From the NCBI RefSeq assembly GCF_033845285.1, contig NZ_JAWXCX010000001.1, positions 1,069,495-1,133,494 of the forward strand: a DNA stretch of 64,000 nt, written 5' to 3'. The first letter of the stretch is position 1; the number at the start of each line of letters is the position of its first letter. The translations under genes were made by a program, and so were the position numbers. Of the stretch, positions 35,541-46,109 are shown in pieces. The notes beneath the pieces were generated by a model. It ran no database searches. It saw nothing but the letters and a program-made list of their open reading frames with translations, and had not been told where the DNA came from. This stretch comes from Marinococcus sp. PL1-022 (lineage in GTDB: Bacteria; Bacillota; Bacilli; Bacillales; Marinococcaceae).

Positions 35541-36314
35541 TTGGAGAAATGGACGATAACAGCTGTAAAGGAGTATTTAAAGACCCATGAGGAGCCGGAT
35601 GCGGGACTTCTAAATGCCTGGGCAGAGGACTCCCGGACCGGCGTCCAGAAGGAGCTGCAGCGGTATGCCAAACGACAGAAGCAGAAGCAGGAAAAGTATG
35701 AAGACTTTTGCCGGCGGCTTTCATTTGAACAGGACTATTGGAGCCGCGGCTTCCAGGCGGTGGCTGGAGTGGATGAGGTCGGGCGCGGGCCGCTTGCCGG
35801 GCCGGTGACTACCGCTGCTGTGGTGCTGCCAAAGGACATCAGTCTGGTGGAAGTAAATGACTCCAAAATGCTTTCCGCTAAAAAACGTGAAGAGCTCGAA
35901 GCAAAAATCAAAGAGGCGGCGGTCGCCTGGAGCGTCGTTCATATCGAGGCGGACGAAATCGACCGCCTGAATATATATCAGGCAACTAAAAAAGCTATGC
36001 GGATGGCAGTTGCGAACCTTGAGCCTGCTCCGGACGCTCTTCTCGTAGATGCGATGACCCTTCCATTACATATTGAGCAGCAGTCGCTGGTGCAGGGAGA
36101 CAGCCGGAGCGTATCGATTGCGGCTGCTTCTATTCTGGCGAAGGTGGAGCGGGACCGTTACATGCAGTATTATCATACGCTCTACCCGGATTACGATTTT
36201 GCCAGCAACAAGGGATACGGTACCCAGAATCATCTGGACGGCTTAAAGCGTCTCGGCGGGTGTGCCATCCACCGGTATTCGTTTCAGCCGGTAGCCGGGT
36301 ACCGGCTTTCGTAA
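35541..36314 (+). CDS. rnhB: Ribonuclease HII
   Basis: RNase HII cuts RNA in RNA-DNA hybrids and removes single ribonucleotides. The 257-residue protein has a charged helical N-terminal extension (about 1-65). The catalytic core is AGVDEVGRGPLAGPV (the DEG acids), NDSKMLSAKKRE, LLVDAMTL and GDSRSVSIAAASILAKVERD. I choose the TTG at 35541: AGAGGTGA lies six bases before it; an in-frame GTG at 35532 overlaps that site. Length agrees with B. subtilis (255). ylqG follows after 15 bases. Confidence 0.94.
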   Translation: MEKWTITAVKEYLKTHEEPDAGLLNAWAEDSRTGVQKELQRYAKRQKQKQEKYEDFCRRLSFEQDYWSRGFQAVAGVDEVGRGPLAGPVTTAAVVLPKDISLVEVNDSKMLSAKKREELEAKIKEAAVAWSVVHIEADEIDRLNIYQATKKAMRMAVANLEPAPDALLVDAMTLPLHIEQQSLVQGDSRSVSIAAASILAKVERDRYMQYYHTLYPDYDFASNKGYGTQNHLDGLKRLGGCAIHRYSFQPVAGYRLS

Positions 36315-36329
36315 AAGGAGAGAAAACTT

Positions 36330-37874
36330 ATGAAGCTGTCACTGCCGTCCACGTACACCGGAAACCGTACAGGACAAACCGGAAATGAAGAAATTAAAGC
36401 CGGCCAGATTATTAAAGGCACCGTCAGGCAGCTGTATCCTGGCCAGCAGGCGGCGGTTACTGTGCACGGGAGTGTGTATCATGCTTCCCTCGAAGCACCG
36501 GTGGAAACCGGCAAATCATATTATTTTCAGGTGAAAAATGAGAACGGGCGGCAGGTATGGCAGGTGACAGCAAACGGAGCTGCTGCAGACAAAAGCCAGG
36601 AGCTCCTGAAGCAGCTCGGATTGCTGCCGGGAAAGCAGGAGCAGTACATAGTCCGCATGTTCGAACAGATGCAGCTGCCGGTAACGAGGGAGACGCTCCA
36701 GAAAAGCGTGCAGCTGCTTAAAGGAGAAGGCGCCGTCAACAAGCAGGGAATGCAGACAATTCAGTGGATGCTTGCCGCAGGCGCTCCCTTAAAAACATCT
36801 ATCTTTCAAAGCGTTCATCAGGTGCTGCACGGTCCGTCGATGGCGCAGGATTTAACAGCGCTGCTTGCTCAGCATAAAACGTCTGACCCCGTTCATCAGT
36901 CTATAAGCAGTGCAGTGCTCACCCCGGGGAGCTTTAAAGAAAACATCGAGGCTCCGACAAAGCCGATGCAGCTGTACGCTGCGGTGGCAGCAGCGGCTGC
37001 GAGTGATAACCACGGACAGGCCGCCCAGCTGATCCATCGGTTATTTTCCAGCCTGCAGCCTCCGTTGAACGCTGAAGCATTTCTACAGCATATCGGCCAG
37101 GCTGCCATAAGCAGCGGTTCCGTGGAAAAATGGCTTCAGTCCCAGGTTGGGGACGCCCAGACGCTGCATCAAACGGTCCAGCAGCCGCTTGGCAGTGCGC
37201 CCCAGCGGAGCACGGCGGCTCTGATGAAGGCCTGGCACGCGATGATCCCGGAAGCAGTAACGGTGCTTGCGAATACGCCGCAGATGGTGGAATGGCTGAA
37301 GAGGCACGCCGGAAGTGCCAGCTGGTCCTCCTGGGCAGAAAGCGGGAGCAAAGAGGCGATGCAGACGTCTTACAGGCATTTAGAGCAGGCACAGGCGCAT
37401 ATTATGTCGAGAAATGAATTTTCACCCCAGCACGAACGGACCGTCGCTCATGTGGCCGGTCAGCAGCTTATGCAGCAGGCCGATCAGGAGGCCTGGCTGC
37501 AGCAGCTCTCCCATCTTCCGGCGAAGTGGGGGGAAATGCTTTCGGATGCTGTCGTTCACTGGGAGGGAAAACGGACGGCGGACGGGAAGCTCGACCCGGA
37601 CACTTGCCATATTTTATTTCAGCTTGAAATGGACCGGCTCGGCGTTTTAATCGCCGACGTGCAGATTTATAAACGAAACGTGACGGTAAACATCAGCAGT
37701 GAAAATCCGCGCCCGGAGCAGCCGCTGCATCTTTTTCAGCCCATGCTGAAAACGGCGATGGCTTCGTTAAATTACCAGCTGGTGTCGCTTCAGTGGCATG
37801 AGGAAGAAGCGCCTGCGGAAAGGCCGAAGAGCCGGGAAGCCGGACTGAAAGGAGCATTTGATATTCGAATATGA
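36330..37874 (+). CDS. ylqG: YlqG family protein with FliK-like C-terminal part
   Basis: The function is not established. The 514-residue protein is rich in Gln and Ala. After an N-terminal beta-type section (GQIIKGTVRQLYPGQQAAVTVHGSVYHASL) comes a low-complexity helical middle (about 90-400). The C-terminal ~90 residues (LFQLEMDRLGVLIADVQIYKRNVTVNISSE, then LKTAMASLNYQLVSLQW) resemble the hook-length-control domain of FliK. It is intact and coupled to ylqH by an ATGA overlap, and ylqH resembles the FlhB tail: the two look like partial copies of an export-switch pair, far from the fla/che operon. B. subtilis has the same pair here. Confidence 0.85.
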   Translation: MKLSLPSTYTGNRTGQTGNEEIKAGQIIKGTVRQLYPGQQAAVTVHGSVYHASLEAPVETGKSYYFQVKNENGRQVWQVTANGAAADKSQELLKQLGLLPGKQEQYIVRMFEQMQLPVTRETLQKSVQLLKGEGAVNKQGMQTIQWMLAAGAPLKTSIFQSVHQVLHGPSMAQDLTALLAQHKTSDPVHQSISSAVLTPGSFKENIEAPTKPMQLYAAVAAAAASDNHGQAAQLIHRLFSSLQPPLNAEAFLQHIGQAAISSGSVEKWLQSQVGDAQTLHQTVQQPLGSAPQRSTAALMKAWHAMIPEAVTVLANTPQMVEWLKRHAGSASWSSWAESGSKEAMQTSYRHLEQAQAHIMSRNEFSPQHERTVAHVAGQQLMQQADQEAWLQQLSHLPAKWGEMLSDAVVHWEGKRTADGKLDPDTCHILFQLEMDRLGVLIADVQIYKRNVTVNISSENPRPEQPLHLFQPMLKTAMASLNYQLVSLQWHEEEAPAERPKSREAGLKGAFDIRI

Positions 37875-38164
37875 CCTCCAACCAGAACTGGACAACGAAA
37901 AAAGCAGTGGCACTGAATTACAGGCAGAATATTTCGCAGGCGCCGGCAGTCAAAGCGAAGGGGCGGGGATGGACCGCAGAACGAATTATCGAAGCGGCTG
38001 CTGAACATAATGTTCCGGTGCATAAGGATGCCGGTCTTGTACATATGCTTCATGAGCTGGAATGGAACGAAGAAATTCCGGAAGAGCTGTACGAAGTGGT
38101 GGCAGAAATCTTCGCCTTTATCTACCGGATGGATAAAAAAACAGCCGGGCAAAATGAAAACTAA
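37871..38164 (+). CDS. ylqH: FlhB C-terminal-domain-like protein YlqH
   Basis: This 97-residue soluble protein corresponds to the cytoplasmic tail of the flagellar export gate FlhB. It has the KAVALNYRQN opening, where FlhB has AVALxY, then VKAKGRGWTAERIIEAAAEHNVPVHKDAGLVHML and LYEVVAEIFAFIYRMD. The NPTH autocleavage motif of full FlhB is absent since the domain begins after it. In other bacteria such FlhX proteins can partly replace the cleaved FlhB tail. Its role here is inferred. It overlaps ylqG by four bases. Confidence 0.88.
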   Translation: MTSNQNWTTKKAVALNYRQNISQAPAVKAKGRGWTAERIIEAAAEHNVPVHKDAGLVHMLHELEWNEEIPEELYEVVAEIFAFIYRMDKKTAGQNEN

Positions 38165-38193
38165 ACCGCGCGACAGAAACTTTCACGGAAATG

Positions 38194-38222
38194 TTGAATT
38201 TTTTTCTGAATTTCTATACGAT
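38194..38222 (+). promoter_or_regulatory. Probable promoter of sucC-sucD
   Basis: TTGAAT (38194-38199) and TACGAT (38217-38222), 17 bases apart. A GC-rich stem-loop follows in the leader (around 38240-38272, GCAGCGA... pairing with TCGCTCTGC, imperfect) before sucC; it lacks a clean T-run. Confidence 0.5.
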
Positions 38223-38342
38223 AAAGGATGTGTGGGAAGCAGCGAGGCCGCTTGCAGGCTTTCGCTCTGCCCAGATTCGATTTTGTAATCACTTACACAG
38301 TCGATAGAAGGATTCGTATTGTAACGGTGAGGGGGAAAAAGC

Positions 38343-39503
38343 ATGAATATTCATGAGTACCAGGGAAAAGAGCTCCTTCGTAAATATGGAGTAGCAGTCC
38401 CTAACGGAAAAGTTGCATTTACGGTAGATGAAGCAGAAGCAGCCGCAAAAGAACTGGGTTCTGACGTAACAGTGGTAAAAGCCCAGATTCACGCAGGTGG
38501 AAGAGGGAAAGCCGGCGGGGTGAAGCTCGCTAAAAACCTCGATGACGTCCGCAAATATGCTGACGAAATCCTCGGCAAAACACTGGTTACTCACCAGACC
38601 GGCCCGGAAGGTAAAGAAGTGAAGCGTCTTTACATCGAAGAGGGGAGCGACATCAAGAAGGAATACTACTTAGGTGTTGTGCTCGACCGGGTATCGTCCC
38701 GTATTGTGATGATGGGATCTGAAGAAGGCGGAACAGAAATCGAAGAAGTAGCTGAAGAAAATCCGGAAAAGATCTTCCGTGAATACATTGATCCAGCTAT
38801 CGGTATGCAGCCTTACCAGGCCCGTCGTATGGCATTTAACATGAATATACCGACAGACCTTCTAAAGGAAGCAGTGAAATTTATGCTTGGCCTGTCCAAA
38901 GTATTTATCGACAATGACTGCTCAATCGCGGAAATTAACCCGCTTGTAACGACCGGGGACGGGAAAGTAATGGCGCTCGATGCGAAATTCAATTTCGATT
39001 CCAACGCACTTTACCGTCAAAAAGAAGTGCTCGATTACCGTGACCTTGATGAAGAGGATCCAAAAGAGATCGAAGCTTCCAAATACGACTTAAGCTACAT
39101 TGCCCTCGACGGCAATATCGGCTGCATGGTCAATGGTGCCGGTCTTGCGATGGCTACGATGGACATCATCAAGCACTACAGCGGCGACCCGGCGAACTTC
39201 CTGGATGTCGGCGGCGGTGCGACGGCTGAGAAAGTAACGGAAGCATTTAAAATTATCCTTGAAGATGATGCGGTTAAAGGCATTTACGTGAACATCTTCG
39301 GTGGAATCATGAAATGCGACGTCATCGCTGACGGGGTAGTGGAAGCTACGAAGCAGACTGGATTAGAGATTCCGCTTGTTGTACGTTTGGAAGGCACAAA
39401 CGTAGAAAAAGGCAAAGAAATTCTGGAAAAATCCGGATTGAATATTACAGCAGCGGACTCTATGGCAGACGGTGCGCAAAAAATTGTTTCGTTAGTTCAA
39501 TAG
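38343..39503 (+). CDS. sucC: Succinyl-CoA synthetase beta subunit (ADP-forming)
   Basis: SucC with SucD converts succinyl-CoA and ADP to succinate and ATP in the TCA cycle. The 386-residue protein begins with the ATP-grasp N-terminus [25 protein letters not shown] and has [21 protein letters not shown], the metal-binding IAEINPLV and the C-terminal CoA-ligase fold segment [11 protein letters not shown] ... GGGATAEKV ... [19 protein letters not shown] precedes the ATG. sucD follows after 21 bases. Confidence 0.97.
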   Translation: MNIHEYQGKELLRKYGVAVPNGKVAFTVDEAEAAAKELGSDVTVVKAQIHAGGRGKAGGVKLAKNLDDVRKYADEILGKTLVTHQTGPEGKEVKRLYIEEGSDIKKEYYLGVVLDRVSSRIVMMGSEEGGTEIEEVAEENPEKIFREYIDPAIGMQPYQARRMAFNMNIPTDLLKEAVKFMLGLSKVFIDNDCSIAEINPLVTTGDGKVMALDAKFNFDSNALYRQKEVLDYRDLDEEDPKEIEASKYDLSYIALDGNIGCMVNGAGLAMATMDIIKHYSGDPANFLDVGGGATAEKVTEAFKIILEDDAVKGIYVNIFGGIMKCDVIADGVVEATKQTGLEIPLVVRLEGTNVEKGKEILEKSGLNITAADSMADGAQKIVSLVQ

Positions 39504-39524
39504 AAAGGCAGGGACCATCGACCT

Positions 39525-40439
39525 ATGAGCATTTATATTAATCAGGACACAAAAGTAGTTGTTCAAGGAATTACAGGATCTACCGGCCTCTTTCACACTC
39601 AGCAGGCGTTAGAGTACGGTACGAAAATCGTCGGCGGCGTGACGCCGGGTAAAGGCGGCACGGAAGTTGAAGGCGTACCGGTCTTCAACACGCTTGATGA
39701 TGCAGTGGAAGCAACCGGTGCTACGGTTTCGGTTATTTACGTTCCGCCTGCTTTTGCAGCGGACGCGATCATTGAAGCAGTGGACGCAGATCTAGATCTT
39801 GCCATCTGCATCACTGAAGGCATCCCGGTTCTTGATATGATTAAAGTGAAACGCTTTATGGAAGGCAAGCGCACCCGCCTTGTCGGTCCAAACTGCCCGG
39901 GCGTTATTACCCCGGACGAATGCAAAATCGGCATTATGCCGGGCTACATTCATAAAAAAGGACACGTAGGTGTTGTTTCCCGTTCGGGTACCCTGACGTA
40001 TGAAGCCGTAGACCAGCTTACTAAAGCAGGCATCGGCCAGTCGACAGCTGTCGGTATCGGCGGCGACCCTGTAAACGGCACAAGCTTTACCGACGTGCTT
40101 CAGGCCTTTAATGACGATCCGGACACAGAAGCCGTGATCATGATCGGTGAAATCGGCGGTACAGCCGAGGAAGAAGCAGCCGAATGGGTCAAGCAGAACA
40201 TGACCAAGCCAGTAGTCGGCTTTATCGGCGGTGCCACAGCGCCTCCAGGAAAACGGATGGGTCACGCCGGCGCGATTATTTCCGGCGGTAAAGGTACCGC
40301 AGAGGAAAAAATCAAAACGTTAAACGAAAGCGGCGTGCAGGTAGCAGCGACACCGGCAGAAATCGGTGATACGATGATCAACGTTCTGAAAGAACGCGGC
40401 CTGTACGAAAAATGCCTCACCCACGAACCACAAGTATAA
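39525..40439 (+). CDS. sucD: Succinyl-CoA synthetase alpha subunit
   Basis: SucD binds CoA and is transiently phosphorylated on His. The 304-residue protein shows [77 protein letters not shown] and the active-site His in [21 protein letters not shown]. It is complete and ends at a terminator, so sucCD forms a two-gene unit as in B. subtilis. Confidence 0.97.
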   Translation: MSIYINQDTKVVVQGITGSTGLFHTQQALEYGTKIVGGVTPGKGGTEVEGVPVFNTLDDAVEATGATVSVIYVPPAFAADAIIEAVDADLDLAICITEGIPVLDMIKVKRFMEGKRTRLVGPNCPGVITPDECKIGIMPGYIHKKGHVGVVSRSGTLTYEAVDQLTKAGIGQSTAVGIGGDPVNGTSFTDVLQAFNDDPDTEAVIMIGEIGGTAEEEAAEWVKQNMTKPVVGFIGGATAPPGKRMGHAGAIISGGKGTAEEKIKTLNESGVQVAATPAEIGDTMINVLKERGLYEKCLTHEPQV

Positions 40440-40448
40440 ATCAACCGC

Positions 40449-40487
40449 CCTCCGCTGCCTCTTTCGGGCATGCGGAGGTTTTCTTTT
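40449..40487 (+). terminator. Terminator after sucD
   Basis: CCTCCGC (40449-40455) pairs with GCGGAGG (40472-40478), with an inner GCC/GGC helix, followed by TTTTCTTTT. Confidence 0.85.
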
Positions 40488-40542
40488 ACTCCCCGTATTT
40501 CCCCGAGGAACCATCACCCCCCCCAGGAAAGGACTATCCCTC

Positions 40543-41412
40543 ATGCAAAATCTCTCCTTTAATGAACGACTTCTGGCTGTCCACGAATTTCCCCATTTTC
40601 AATGGAAGCACGTCACAGAGCTGCTCCGCCGCGACCGCGAATTGCTTCTCCCTTTTACGCACCCTCATCTTCTGCCCGTAAGCAGCGCCCATCGGACTGC
40701 CTGGCGGAAATATATGTCCCAGCTTAACTTCCAGCAGCGGCTCACGTGGTACCGTGAGCAGGGCACCGGGTGGATTACATATTTTGACGACTGCTATCCG
40801 TCGTCCTTAAAATCAATTTACGATGCGCCGTGGGTGTTATACACGAAGGGAAACACAGAGCTGCTGCAGGACAATCCCCGGCTTGCGGTAGTCGGCTCCC
40901 GGAGCATGACTTCTTACGGCAGAGCAGCGGTGGAAGCATTTCTTCCCCACAGCCAGGTGCAGATTGTCAGCGGGCTCGCGAGAGGCGTAGACGGACATGC
41001 CCACCGTCAGGCATTAAAAACAGGAGCGCCGGCTATTGCGGTGCTTGGCTCCGGGTTTGGCCGTATTTATCCAAAGGAGCATCTCGCTCTGGCGAAAAAT
41101 ATTGCTGCCGCGGGGCTGCTTTTGAGCGAATATCCCCCGGACAGATCGCCGAGAAAGTGGCACTTTCCGGCCAGAAACCGTATTATCAGTGGTCTGTCTG
41201 ATAAAATATTTGTGGTGGAAGCAGATGTGAACAGCGGTTCCCTTATCACAGCATCGCTTGCACTTGAGCAGGGCAGGGAGGTCTGCGCGCTGCCGGGTCC
41301 GGTGTTTTCCAGGCAGAGCGCGGGCACGAATAAGCTGATTTACGATGGCGCCCTCCCGGTCCTTCAGCCGGAGGATTTACATATCAGCCGCCGGCCGCAC
41401 AGTGCTTCATAA
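40543..41412 (+). CDS. dprA: DNA processing protein DprA
   Basis: DprA loads RecA onto single-stranded DNA taken up during transformation. The 289-residue protein has the Rossmann core: LAVVGSRSMTSYGR, VSGLARGVDGHAHRQAL, VLGSGFGRIYPKEH, LLSEYPPD, WHFPARNRIISGLS and NSGSLITASLALEQGREV. The extra C-terminal winged-helix of Gram-negative DprA is absent, as in B. subtilis. AAAGGAC precedes the ATG. It stands between sucD and topA, the usual place. Its presence suggests a DNA-uptake capacity but no com genes are here. Confidence 0.95.
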   Translation: MQNLSFNERLLAVHEFPHFQWKHVTELLRRDRELLLPFTHPHLLPVSSAHRTAWRKYMSQLNFQQRLTWYREQGTGWITYFDDCYPSSLKSIYDAPWVLYTKGNTELLQDNPRLAVVGSRSMTSYGRAAVEAFLPHSQVQIVSGLARGVDGHAHRQALKTGAPAIAVLGSGFGRIYPKEHLALAKNIAAAGLLLSEYPPDRSPRKWHFPARNRIISGLSDKIFVVEADVNSGSLITASLALEQGREVCALPGPVFSRQSAGTNKLIYDGALPVLQPEDLHISRRPHSAS

Positions 41413-41547
41413 CAGTTGACCGAATTGAAACGTAATTTTAAATTTTCCGTATGTTATGCTAGACACGTCCGGGAAACTGTGAAAGAATAATTGTGATTTC
41501 AAGCACAAAACGCACTGAAACAAGTCAGATCATAAAAGCATCACTAT

Positions 41548-41577
41548 TTGACAGAGCAATTTATTCACGTTAATAAT
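41548..41577 (+). promoter_or_regulatory. Probable sigma-A promoter of topA
   Basis: A perfect TTGACA (41548-41553) and AATAAT (41572-41577) with an 18-base spacer, 35 bases before topA. A second candidate, TTGACC (41416-41421) with TAAATT (41439-41444), lies further up. The 41413-41612 gap holds nothing else that I recognise. Confidence 0.6.
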
Positions 41578-41612
41578 GGTAATATTTCATTGAGACAAAG
41601 GGGAGAAGAGGA

Positions 41613-43688
41613 ATGGCCGACTATTTAGTCATCGTGGAGTCTCCCGCAAAAGCAAAAACAATCGAAAAGTATTTAGGGAAAAAATATGCAGTGAAAGCTT
41701 CAATGGGGCACGTAAGAGACCTGCCAAAAAGCCAGATGGGAGTCGACACTGAAAACAATTATGACCCGAAATATATAACGATACGCGGGAAAGGTCCAGT
41801 TTTAAAAGAATTAAAAACGGCTGCAAAGAAAGCGAAAAAAGTATATCTCGCAGCCGACCCTGACAGAGAGGGTGAAGCTATCGCCTGGCATCTGGCGCAT
41901 AGCTTAAACATTGATGAGGATTCGGAATGCCGCGTCGTTTTTAACGAAATTACAAAAACGGCGGTGAAGGATGCGTTTAAGCATCCCCGCTCCATCAATA
42001 TGGACCTGGTGGACGCCCAGCAGGCCCGCCGGATACTTGACCGGCTCGTTGGCTATAACATCAGCCCATTACTATGGAAGAAAGTGAAAAAAGGGCTGAG
42101 TGCCGGACGGGTACAGTCGATTGCCGTGAAGATGATCATTGACCGGGAAAAAGAGATTAAGGCGTTTATACCGGAAGAATACTGGAGTATTAATGGAACG
42201 TTTTCGGACGGGGACGCGGAATTTGAAGCGAAATTTCACGGCACAGCCAAAGAAAAGCAGGCGCTTGCCTCCCGGGAGGACGTCGATGGCGTGCTTCAAA
42301 AGATGAAGGGCGACCAGTTTGAAGTAACAAAGGTTACGAGAAAAGAACGCAAACGAAACCCGGTACAGCCGTTCACCACCTCGTCCCTGCAGCAGGAAGC
42401 TGCGAGAAAGCTTAATTTCCGGGCGAAAAAGACGATGATGGTCGCCCAGCAGCTGTATGAAGGTATTGATTTAGGCAAACCGGCTGGCACCGTCGGTTTG
42501 ATCACGTACATGCGTACCGACTCCACCAGGGTTTCCCAGACCGCCAAGGAAGAAGCCCGGACGTTTATTACAGAGAAATACGGCGAGGAATACGTCCGCC
42601 AGGGAGAGCGCAAGAATGCCAAAAGCACCAACAGCCAGGACGCCCACGAGGCGATCCGGCCGACGTCCATCATGTATGAACCAAAACAGGTAAAAAGCTC
42701 GCTTTCAAGAGACCAGTACCGGCTGTATAAGCTTGTCTGGGAACGTCTGGTGGCAAGTGAAATGGCTCCGGCCGTGATGGACACAATGTCGGTGGACCTT
42801 GATAATGAAGGCGTGCTTTTCCGGGCGACCGGCTCGAAAGTGAAATTCCCCGGCTTTATGAAGGTGTACGTGGAAGGTCAGGATGACGGGAAAAAAGAAG
42901 AGGATAAAATGCTTCCGGACCTCCAGGAGGGCCAGATGGTCACCCGGACGGATATGGAAGAAAATCAGCACTTTACCCAGCCGCCGCCGCGTTATACAGA
43001 AGCACGGCTCGTGCGGACGATGGAGGAAATGGGGATCGGCCGGCCGTCAACGTACGCTCCGACACTCGATACAGTGCAGCGCCGGAACTACGTAGCGCTT
43101 GAAGAAAAGCGTTTCGTGCCGACCGAGCTCGGCGAAATTGTCATGGATCTGGTCGTAGAATTCTTCCCGGAAATTCTCGATGTGGAATTCACCGCAAAGA
43201 TGGAAAACGATCTTGACTATATTGAAGAAGGAAAACAAAATTGGATTGAAATCATCGACGAATTTTACCAGGGATTTGAGCCGAGGCTGAAAAAAGCTGA
43301 GGAAGAAATGGAAGAAGTCGAAATCAAAGATGAGCCGGCAGGCGAAGACTGTGAACAGTGCGGCCATCCCATGGTTTATAAAATGGGCCGGTACGGAAAG
43401 TTTATGGCCTGCTCCAATTTCCCGGAATGCCGTAATACAAAAGCGATTGTTAAAGATATCGGCGTGAAATGCCCGAAATGTAAAGAGGGAAATGTCGTTG
43501 AACGCCGAAGTAAGAAAAAGCGGATCTTTTACGGGTGTGACCGGTATCCGGACTGCGAATTCGTGTCCTGGGATAAACCGATTGCCCGGCCGTGTCCGAA
43601 ATGTGAAAATATGCTCGTAGAGAAAAAGACGAAAAAAGGCGTACACGTCCAGTGCTCTGAATGTGATTATAAGGAAGAACCAAATTAA
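41613..43688 (+). CDS. topA: DNA topoisomerase I
   Basis: TopA relaxes negative supercoils. The 691-residue protein is the length of B. subtilis TopA. The Toprim domain begins [19 protein letters not shown] and holds [18 protein letters not shown]. The active-site tyrosine is in [14 protein letters not shown]. The C-terminus has three four-cysteine zinc ribbons: CEQCGHPM...[15 protein letters not shown]...CDRYPDC and CPKCENML...CSEC. GGGGAGAAGAGG precedes the ATG. It has a promoter of its own. Confidence 0.97.
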   Translation: MADYLVIVESPAKAKTIEKYLGKKYAVKASMGHVRDLPKSQMGVDTENNYDPKYITIRGKGPVLKELKTAAKKAKKVYLAADPDREGEAIAWHLAHSLNIDEDSECRVVFNEITKTAVKDAFKHPRSINMDLVDAQQARRILDRLVGYNISPLLWKKVKKGLSAGRVQSIAVKMIIDREKEIKAFIPEEYWSINGTFSDGDAEFEAKFHGTAKEKQALASREDVDGVLQKMKGDQFEVTKVTRKERKRNPVQPFTTSSLQQEAARKLNFRAKKTMMVAQQLYEGIDLGKPAGTVGLITYMRTDSTRVSQTAKEEARTFITEKYGEEYVRQGERKNAKSTNSQDAHEAIRPTSIMYEPKQVKSSLSRDQYRLYKLVWERLVASEMAPAVMDTMSVDLDNEGVLFRATGSKVKFPGFMKVYVEGQDDGKKEEDKMLPDLQEGQMVTRTDMEENQHFTQPPPRYTEARLVRTMEEMGIGRPSTYAPTLDTVQRRNYVALEEKRFVPTELGEIVMDLVVEFFPEILDVEFTAKMENDLDYIEEGKQNWIEIIDEFYQGFEPRLKKAEEEMEEVEIKDEPAGEDCEQCGHPMVYKMGRYGKFMACSNFPECRNTKAIVKDIGVKCPKCKEGNVVERRSKKKRIFYGCDRYPDCEFVSWDKPIARPCPKCENMLVEKKTKKGVHVQCSECDYKEEPN

Positions 43689-43703
43689 AAAATGACTGGT
43701 TAC

Positions 43704-43748
43704 AGCGCAGGTCTGACTCCTTCCGAAAGGAATAGTTGCCTGCGCTTT
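43704..43748 (+). other. Two-tier hairpin between topA and trmFO
   Basis: AGCGCAGG (43704-43711) pairs with CCTGCGCT (43739-43746) and encloses a second stem TCCTT/AAGGA. Only three T bases follow. It may be a weak terminator of topA or a stabilising element; the promoter of trmFO is not visible between them. Confidence 0.6.
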
Positions 43749-43771
43749 CAAAAGGGAAAGGAGTTTTTATC

Positions 43772-45085
43772 ATGAAAAGTACATCTGTTCATATCGTCGG
43801 TGCAGGACTTGCTGGAAGCGAAGCGGCATGGCAGCTTGCTAAACAGGGCGTGCCGGTCGTACTTCACGAGATGCGTCCGAACAAACAGACGGCCGCCCAT
43901 CATACTGATAAATTTGCGGAGCTGGTCTGCAGCAATTCGCTGCGCGCCAATAATCTTACAAATGCCGTCGGCGTATTAAAGGAAGAAATGAGACATCTCG
44001 ACAGCGTGATTATCGAGGCAGCAGACGCGGCTTCGGTACCGGCAGGCGGCGCCCTTGCCGTTGACCGGCATGAATTTGCCGCTAACGTCACGGAAAAAGT
44101 CAAAAATCATCCGCTCGTGGAAGTCGTATCGGAAGAAGTGACCCATATCCCGGATGAACCGGCGATTATTGCCACGGGACCGCTGACCGCCGAGTCGCTA
44201 TCCGAGGATATTTTTAAGCTGACCGGCGAAGAGCATTTGTACTTTTACGACGCAGCCGCGCCCATTGTGGAAACAGACAGCATCGATATGGATAAAGCGT
44301 ACGTGAAATCCCGGTATGATAAAGGGGAGGCTGCGTACATCAACTGTCCGATGACCGAAGAAGAATTTGACCGCTTTTACGATGCGCTGGTGGAAGCAGA
44401 GGTTGTGCCGCTGCGCGAATTTGAGAAAAACATCTTCTTTGAAGGCTGCATGCCGGTTGAGGAAATTGCCCGCAGAGGCAAAAAGACCCTCCTGTTCGGC
44501 CCGATGAAGCCGGTCGGACTGGAGCATCCGGAAACAGGGGAGCTCCCGCACGCTGTTGTGCAGCTGCGCCAGGACAACCAGGAAGGCACGCTTTTTAATA
44601 TTGTCGGCTTCCAGACTCACCTTAAATGGGGACCGCAGAAAGAAGTAATCCGCTTAATTCCGGGACTTGAAAATGCCGACATCGTCCGCTACGGCGTGAT
44701 GCACCGTAATACGTTTTTAAATTCCCCGAATTTCCTGAATCCGACCTACCAGACGAAGGCCCGCAGTGATTTGTTCTTTGCCGGACAGATTACCGGGGTG
44801 GAAGGCTATGTGGAATCAGCTGCTTCCGGTCTGGTCGCCGGATGGAACGCGGCTAAACAATATTTGCAGGAGGACACGGATACCTTCCCGACGGAAACGG
44901 TGATTGGTGCCATGAGCCACTATATTACGTCAGCCGGCGCCAAAAACTTCCAGCCGATGAACGCGAACTTCGGCCTGCTGCCGGCCCCGGAGCAAAAAAT
45001 CAAAAACAAGCGGGAGCGCAACGAATACTACGCAGAACGGGCTCTGGATGCCATTCAGAATTTTAAGAAAAAAGTCCAAATATGA
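43772..45085 (+). CDS. trmFO: tRNA (uracil-54-C5)-methyltransferase TrmFO (folate- and FAD-dependent)
   Basis: TrmFO forms ribothymidine at position 54 of tRNAs with methylene-THF. The 437-residue flavoprotein begins with the FAD loop [21 protein letters not shown]. It has the Cys-containing [22 protein letters not shown], the catalytic-cysteine region [17 protein letters not shown], then [14 protein letters not shown] and [15 protein letters not shown]. subtilis TrmFO is 435 residues. The ATG at 43772 follows AAAGGAG; an in-frame start at 43736 lies in the hairpin and is rejected. Confidence 0.97.
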   Translation: MKSTSVHIVGAGLAGSEAAWQLAKQGVPVVLHEMRPNKQTAAHHTDKFAELVCSNSLRANNLTNAVGVLKEEMRHLDSVIIEAADAASVPAGGALAVDRHEFAANVTEKVKNHPLVEVVSEEVTHIPDEPAIIATGPLTAESLSEDIFKLTGEEHLYFYDAAAPIVETDSIDMDKAYVKSRYDKGEAAYINCPMTEEEFDRFYDALVEAEVVPLREFEKNIFFEGCMPVEEIARRGKKTLLFGPMKPVGLEHPETGELPHAVVQLRQDNQEGTLFNIVGFQTHLKWGPQKEVIRLIPGLENADIVRYGVMHRNTFLNSPNFLNPTYQTKARSDLFFAGQITGVEGYVESAASGLVAGWNAAKQYLQEDTDTFPTETVIGAMSHYITSAGAKNFQPMNANFGLLPAPEQKIKNKRERNEYYAERALDAIQNFKKKVQI

Positions 45086-45114
45086 TTGCTAGGCTCCATG
45101 GTTTATGATACGAT
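45086..45114 (+). promoter_or_regulatory. Probable promoter of the xerC-hslV-hslU-codY operon
   Basis: TTGCTA (45086-45091) and TACGAT (45109-45114) are 17 bases apart, with TGA before the -10 forming an extended -10. It starts right after the trmFO stop. Confidence 0.5.
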
Positions 45115-45188
45115 TTACTAGCTTTTGTCTTCATAAGGCGTAACAGACGCGCAGAAGGAAGCAGAAAGCGTAAAGGAGCAAAAAGCTG

Positions 45189-46106
45189 ATGAACCCGTTA
45201 TTAACCTGGAGGGAGGAATTTTTCCGCTACCTGGAACTGGAAAAAAACATTTCCTCCTATACGAAAACAGCTTATGAACAGGATTTGATGGAATTTGAAG
45301 CATTTATGCAGCAGGAAGGCTGGAAGCACGTGGAGGAGGTAGATCCAACCCTCGTCCGTCTCTACTACAGCAGCATGTACGACCGCTCGTATGCAAGAGC
45401 GACGGTAGCGCGGAAAATCTCCGCGCTGCGTGCGTATTTCCGCTATCTGCAGCGCGAGGATTATATTGAACAAAATCCGTTTATCGGTGCGAGCCACCCT
45501 AAAAAAGAGCGGCCGCTGCCTCATTTTTTATATGAAGAAGAAATCGAATCGCTGTTTGCATCATTTGATATGAGCAAGCCGCTGGATATCAGGGATAAAG
45601 CCATTATGGAGCTGCTCTATGCGACAGGGATGCGTATCAGTGAATGCCAGCAGCTGCAGGCAGGTGACCTCGATGATTACCTTGGCACCATTCTGGTAAA
45701 GGGTAAAGGCCGGAAGGAGAGGTACGTGCCGGTAGGCAGCTTTGCCCAGGAAGCCGTCGAGTTGTACAAAACGAACGTGCGGCCGGAGCTGGCAGCCAAA
45801 AGCAAAGTGCCGGCCGGCCAGCTGTTTTTAAACGCCCGTGGCGGCCCGCTGACCGACCGCGGGTTCCGCCATGTTATTAACGAACGGGTGAAAAAGGTTT
45901 CGAGCACGCTTCGTATTTCTCCTCATGACCTGAGGCACACGTTTGCGACACATCTGCTCAATCACGGGGCGGACCTCCGGGTCGTGCAGGATCTGCTTGG
46001 CCATGCCAATTTATCCACGACCCAGATTTACACCCACGTAACTAAAGAACGGCTCCAGGATGTGTACCGACAATCACATCCAAGAGCAGAAAGGAAGCGT
46101 GAATAA
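45189..46106 (+). CDS. xerC: Tyrosine recombinase XerC (CodV)
   Basis: XerC/CodV with XerD (RipX) resolves chromosome dimers at dif. The 305-residue protein has an N-terminal SAM-like DNA-binding domain (about 1-95) and the catalytic domain with Arg149 (ATGMRISE), Lys173, His246 and Arg249 (PHDLRHTFA), His272 (LGHANLS) and the nucleophile Tyr281 (TQIYTHV). AAAGGAGC precedes the ATG. It is the first gene of the cod operon, as in B. subtilis, three bases before hslV. Confidence 0.95.
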   Translation: MNPLLTWREEFFRYLELEKNISSYTKTAYEQDLMEFEAFMQQEGWKHVEEVDPTLVRLYYSSMYDRSYARATVARKISALRAYFRYLQREDYIEQNPFIGASHPKKERPLPHFLYEEEIESLFASFDMSKPLDIRDKAIMELLYATGMRISECQQLQAGDLDDYLGTILVKGKGRKERYVPVGSFAQEAVELYKTNVRPELAAKSKVPAGQLFLNARGGPLTDRGFRHVINERVKKVSSTLRISPHDLRHTFATHLLNHGADLRVVQDLLGHANLSTTQIYTHVTKERLQDVYRQSHPRAERKRE

Positions 46107-46109
46107 CTA

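Noticed and set aside
34715-35671. 318-codon open frame on the minus strand opposite rbgA and rnhB
   Set aside because: It spans two real genes and their junction and has no start signals or recognisable domain.
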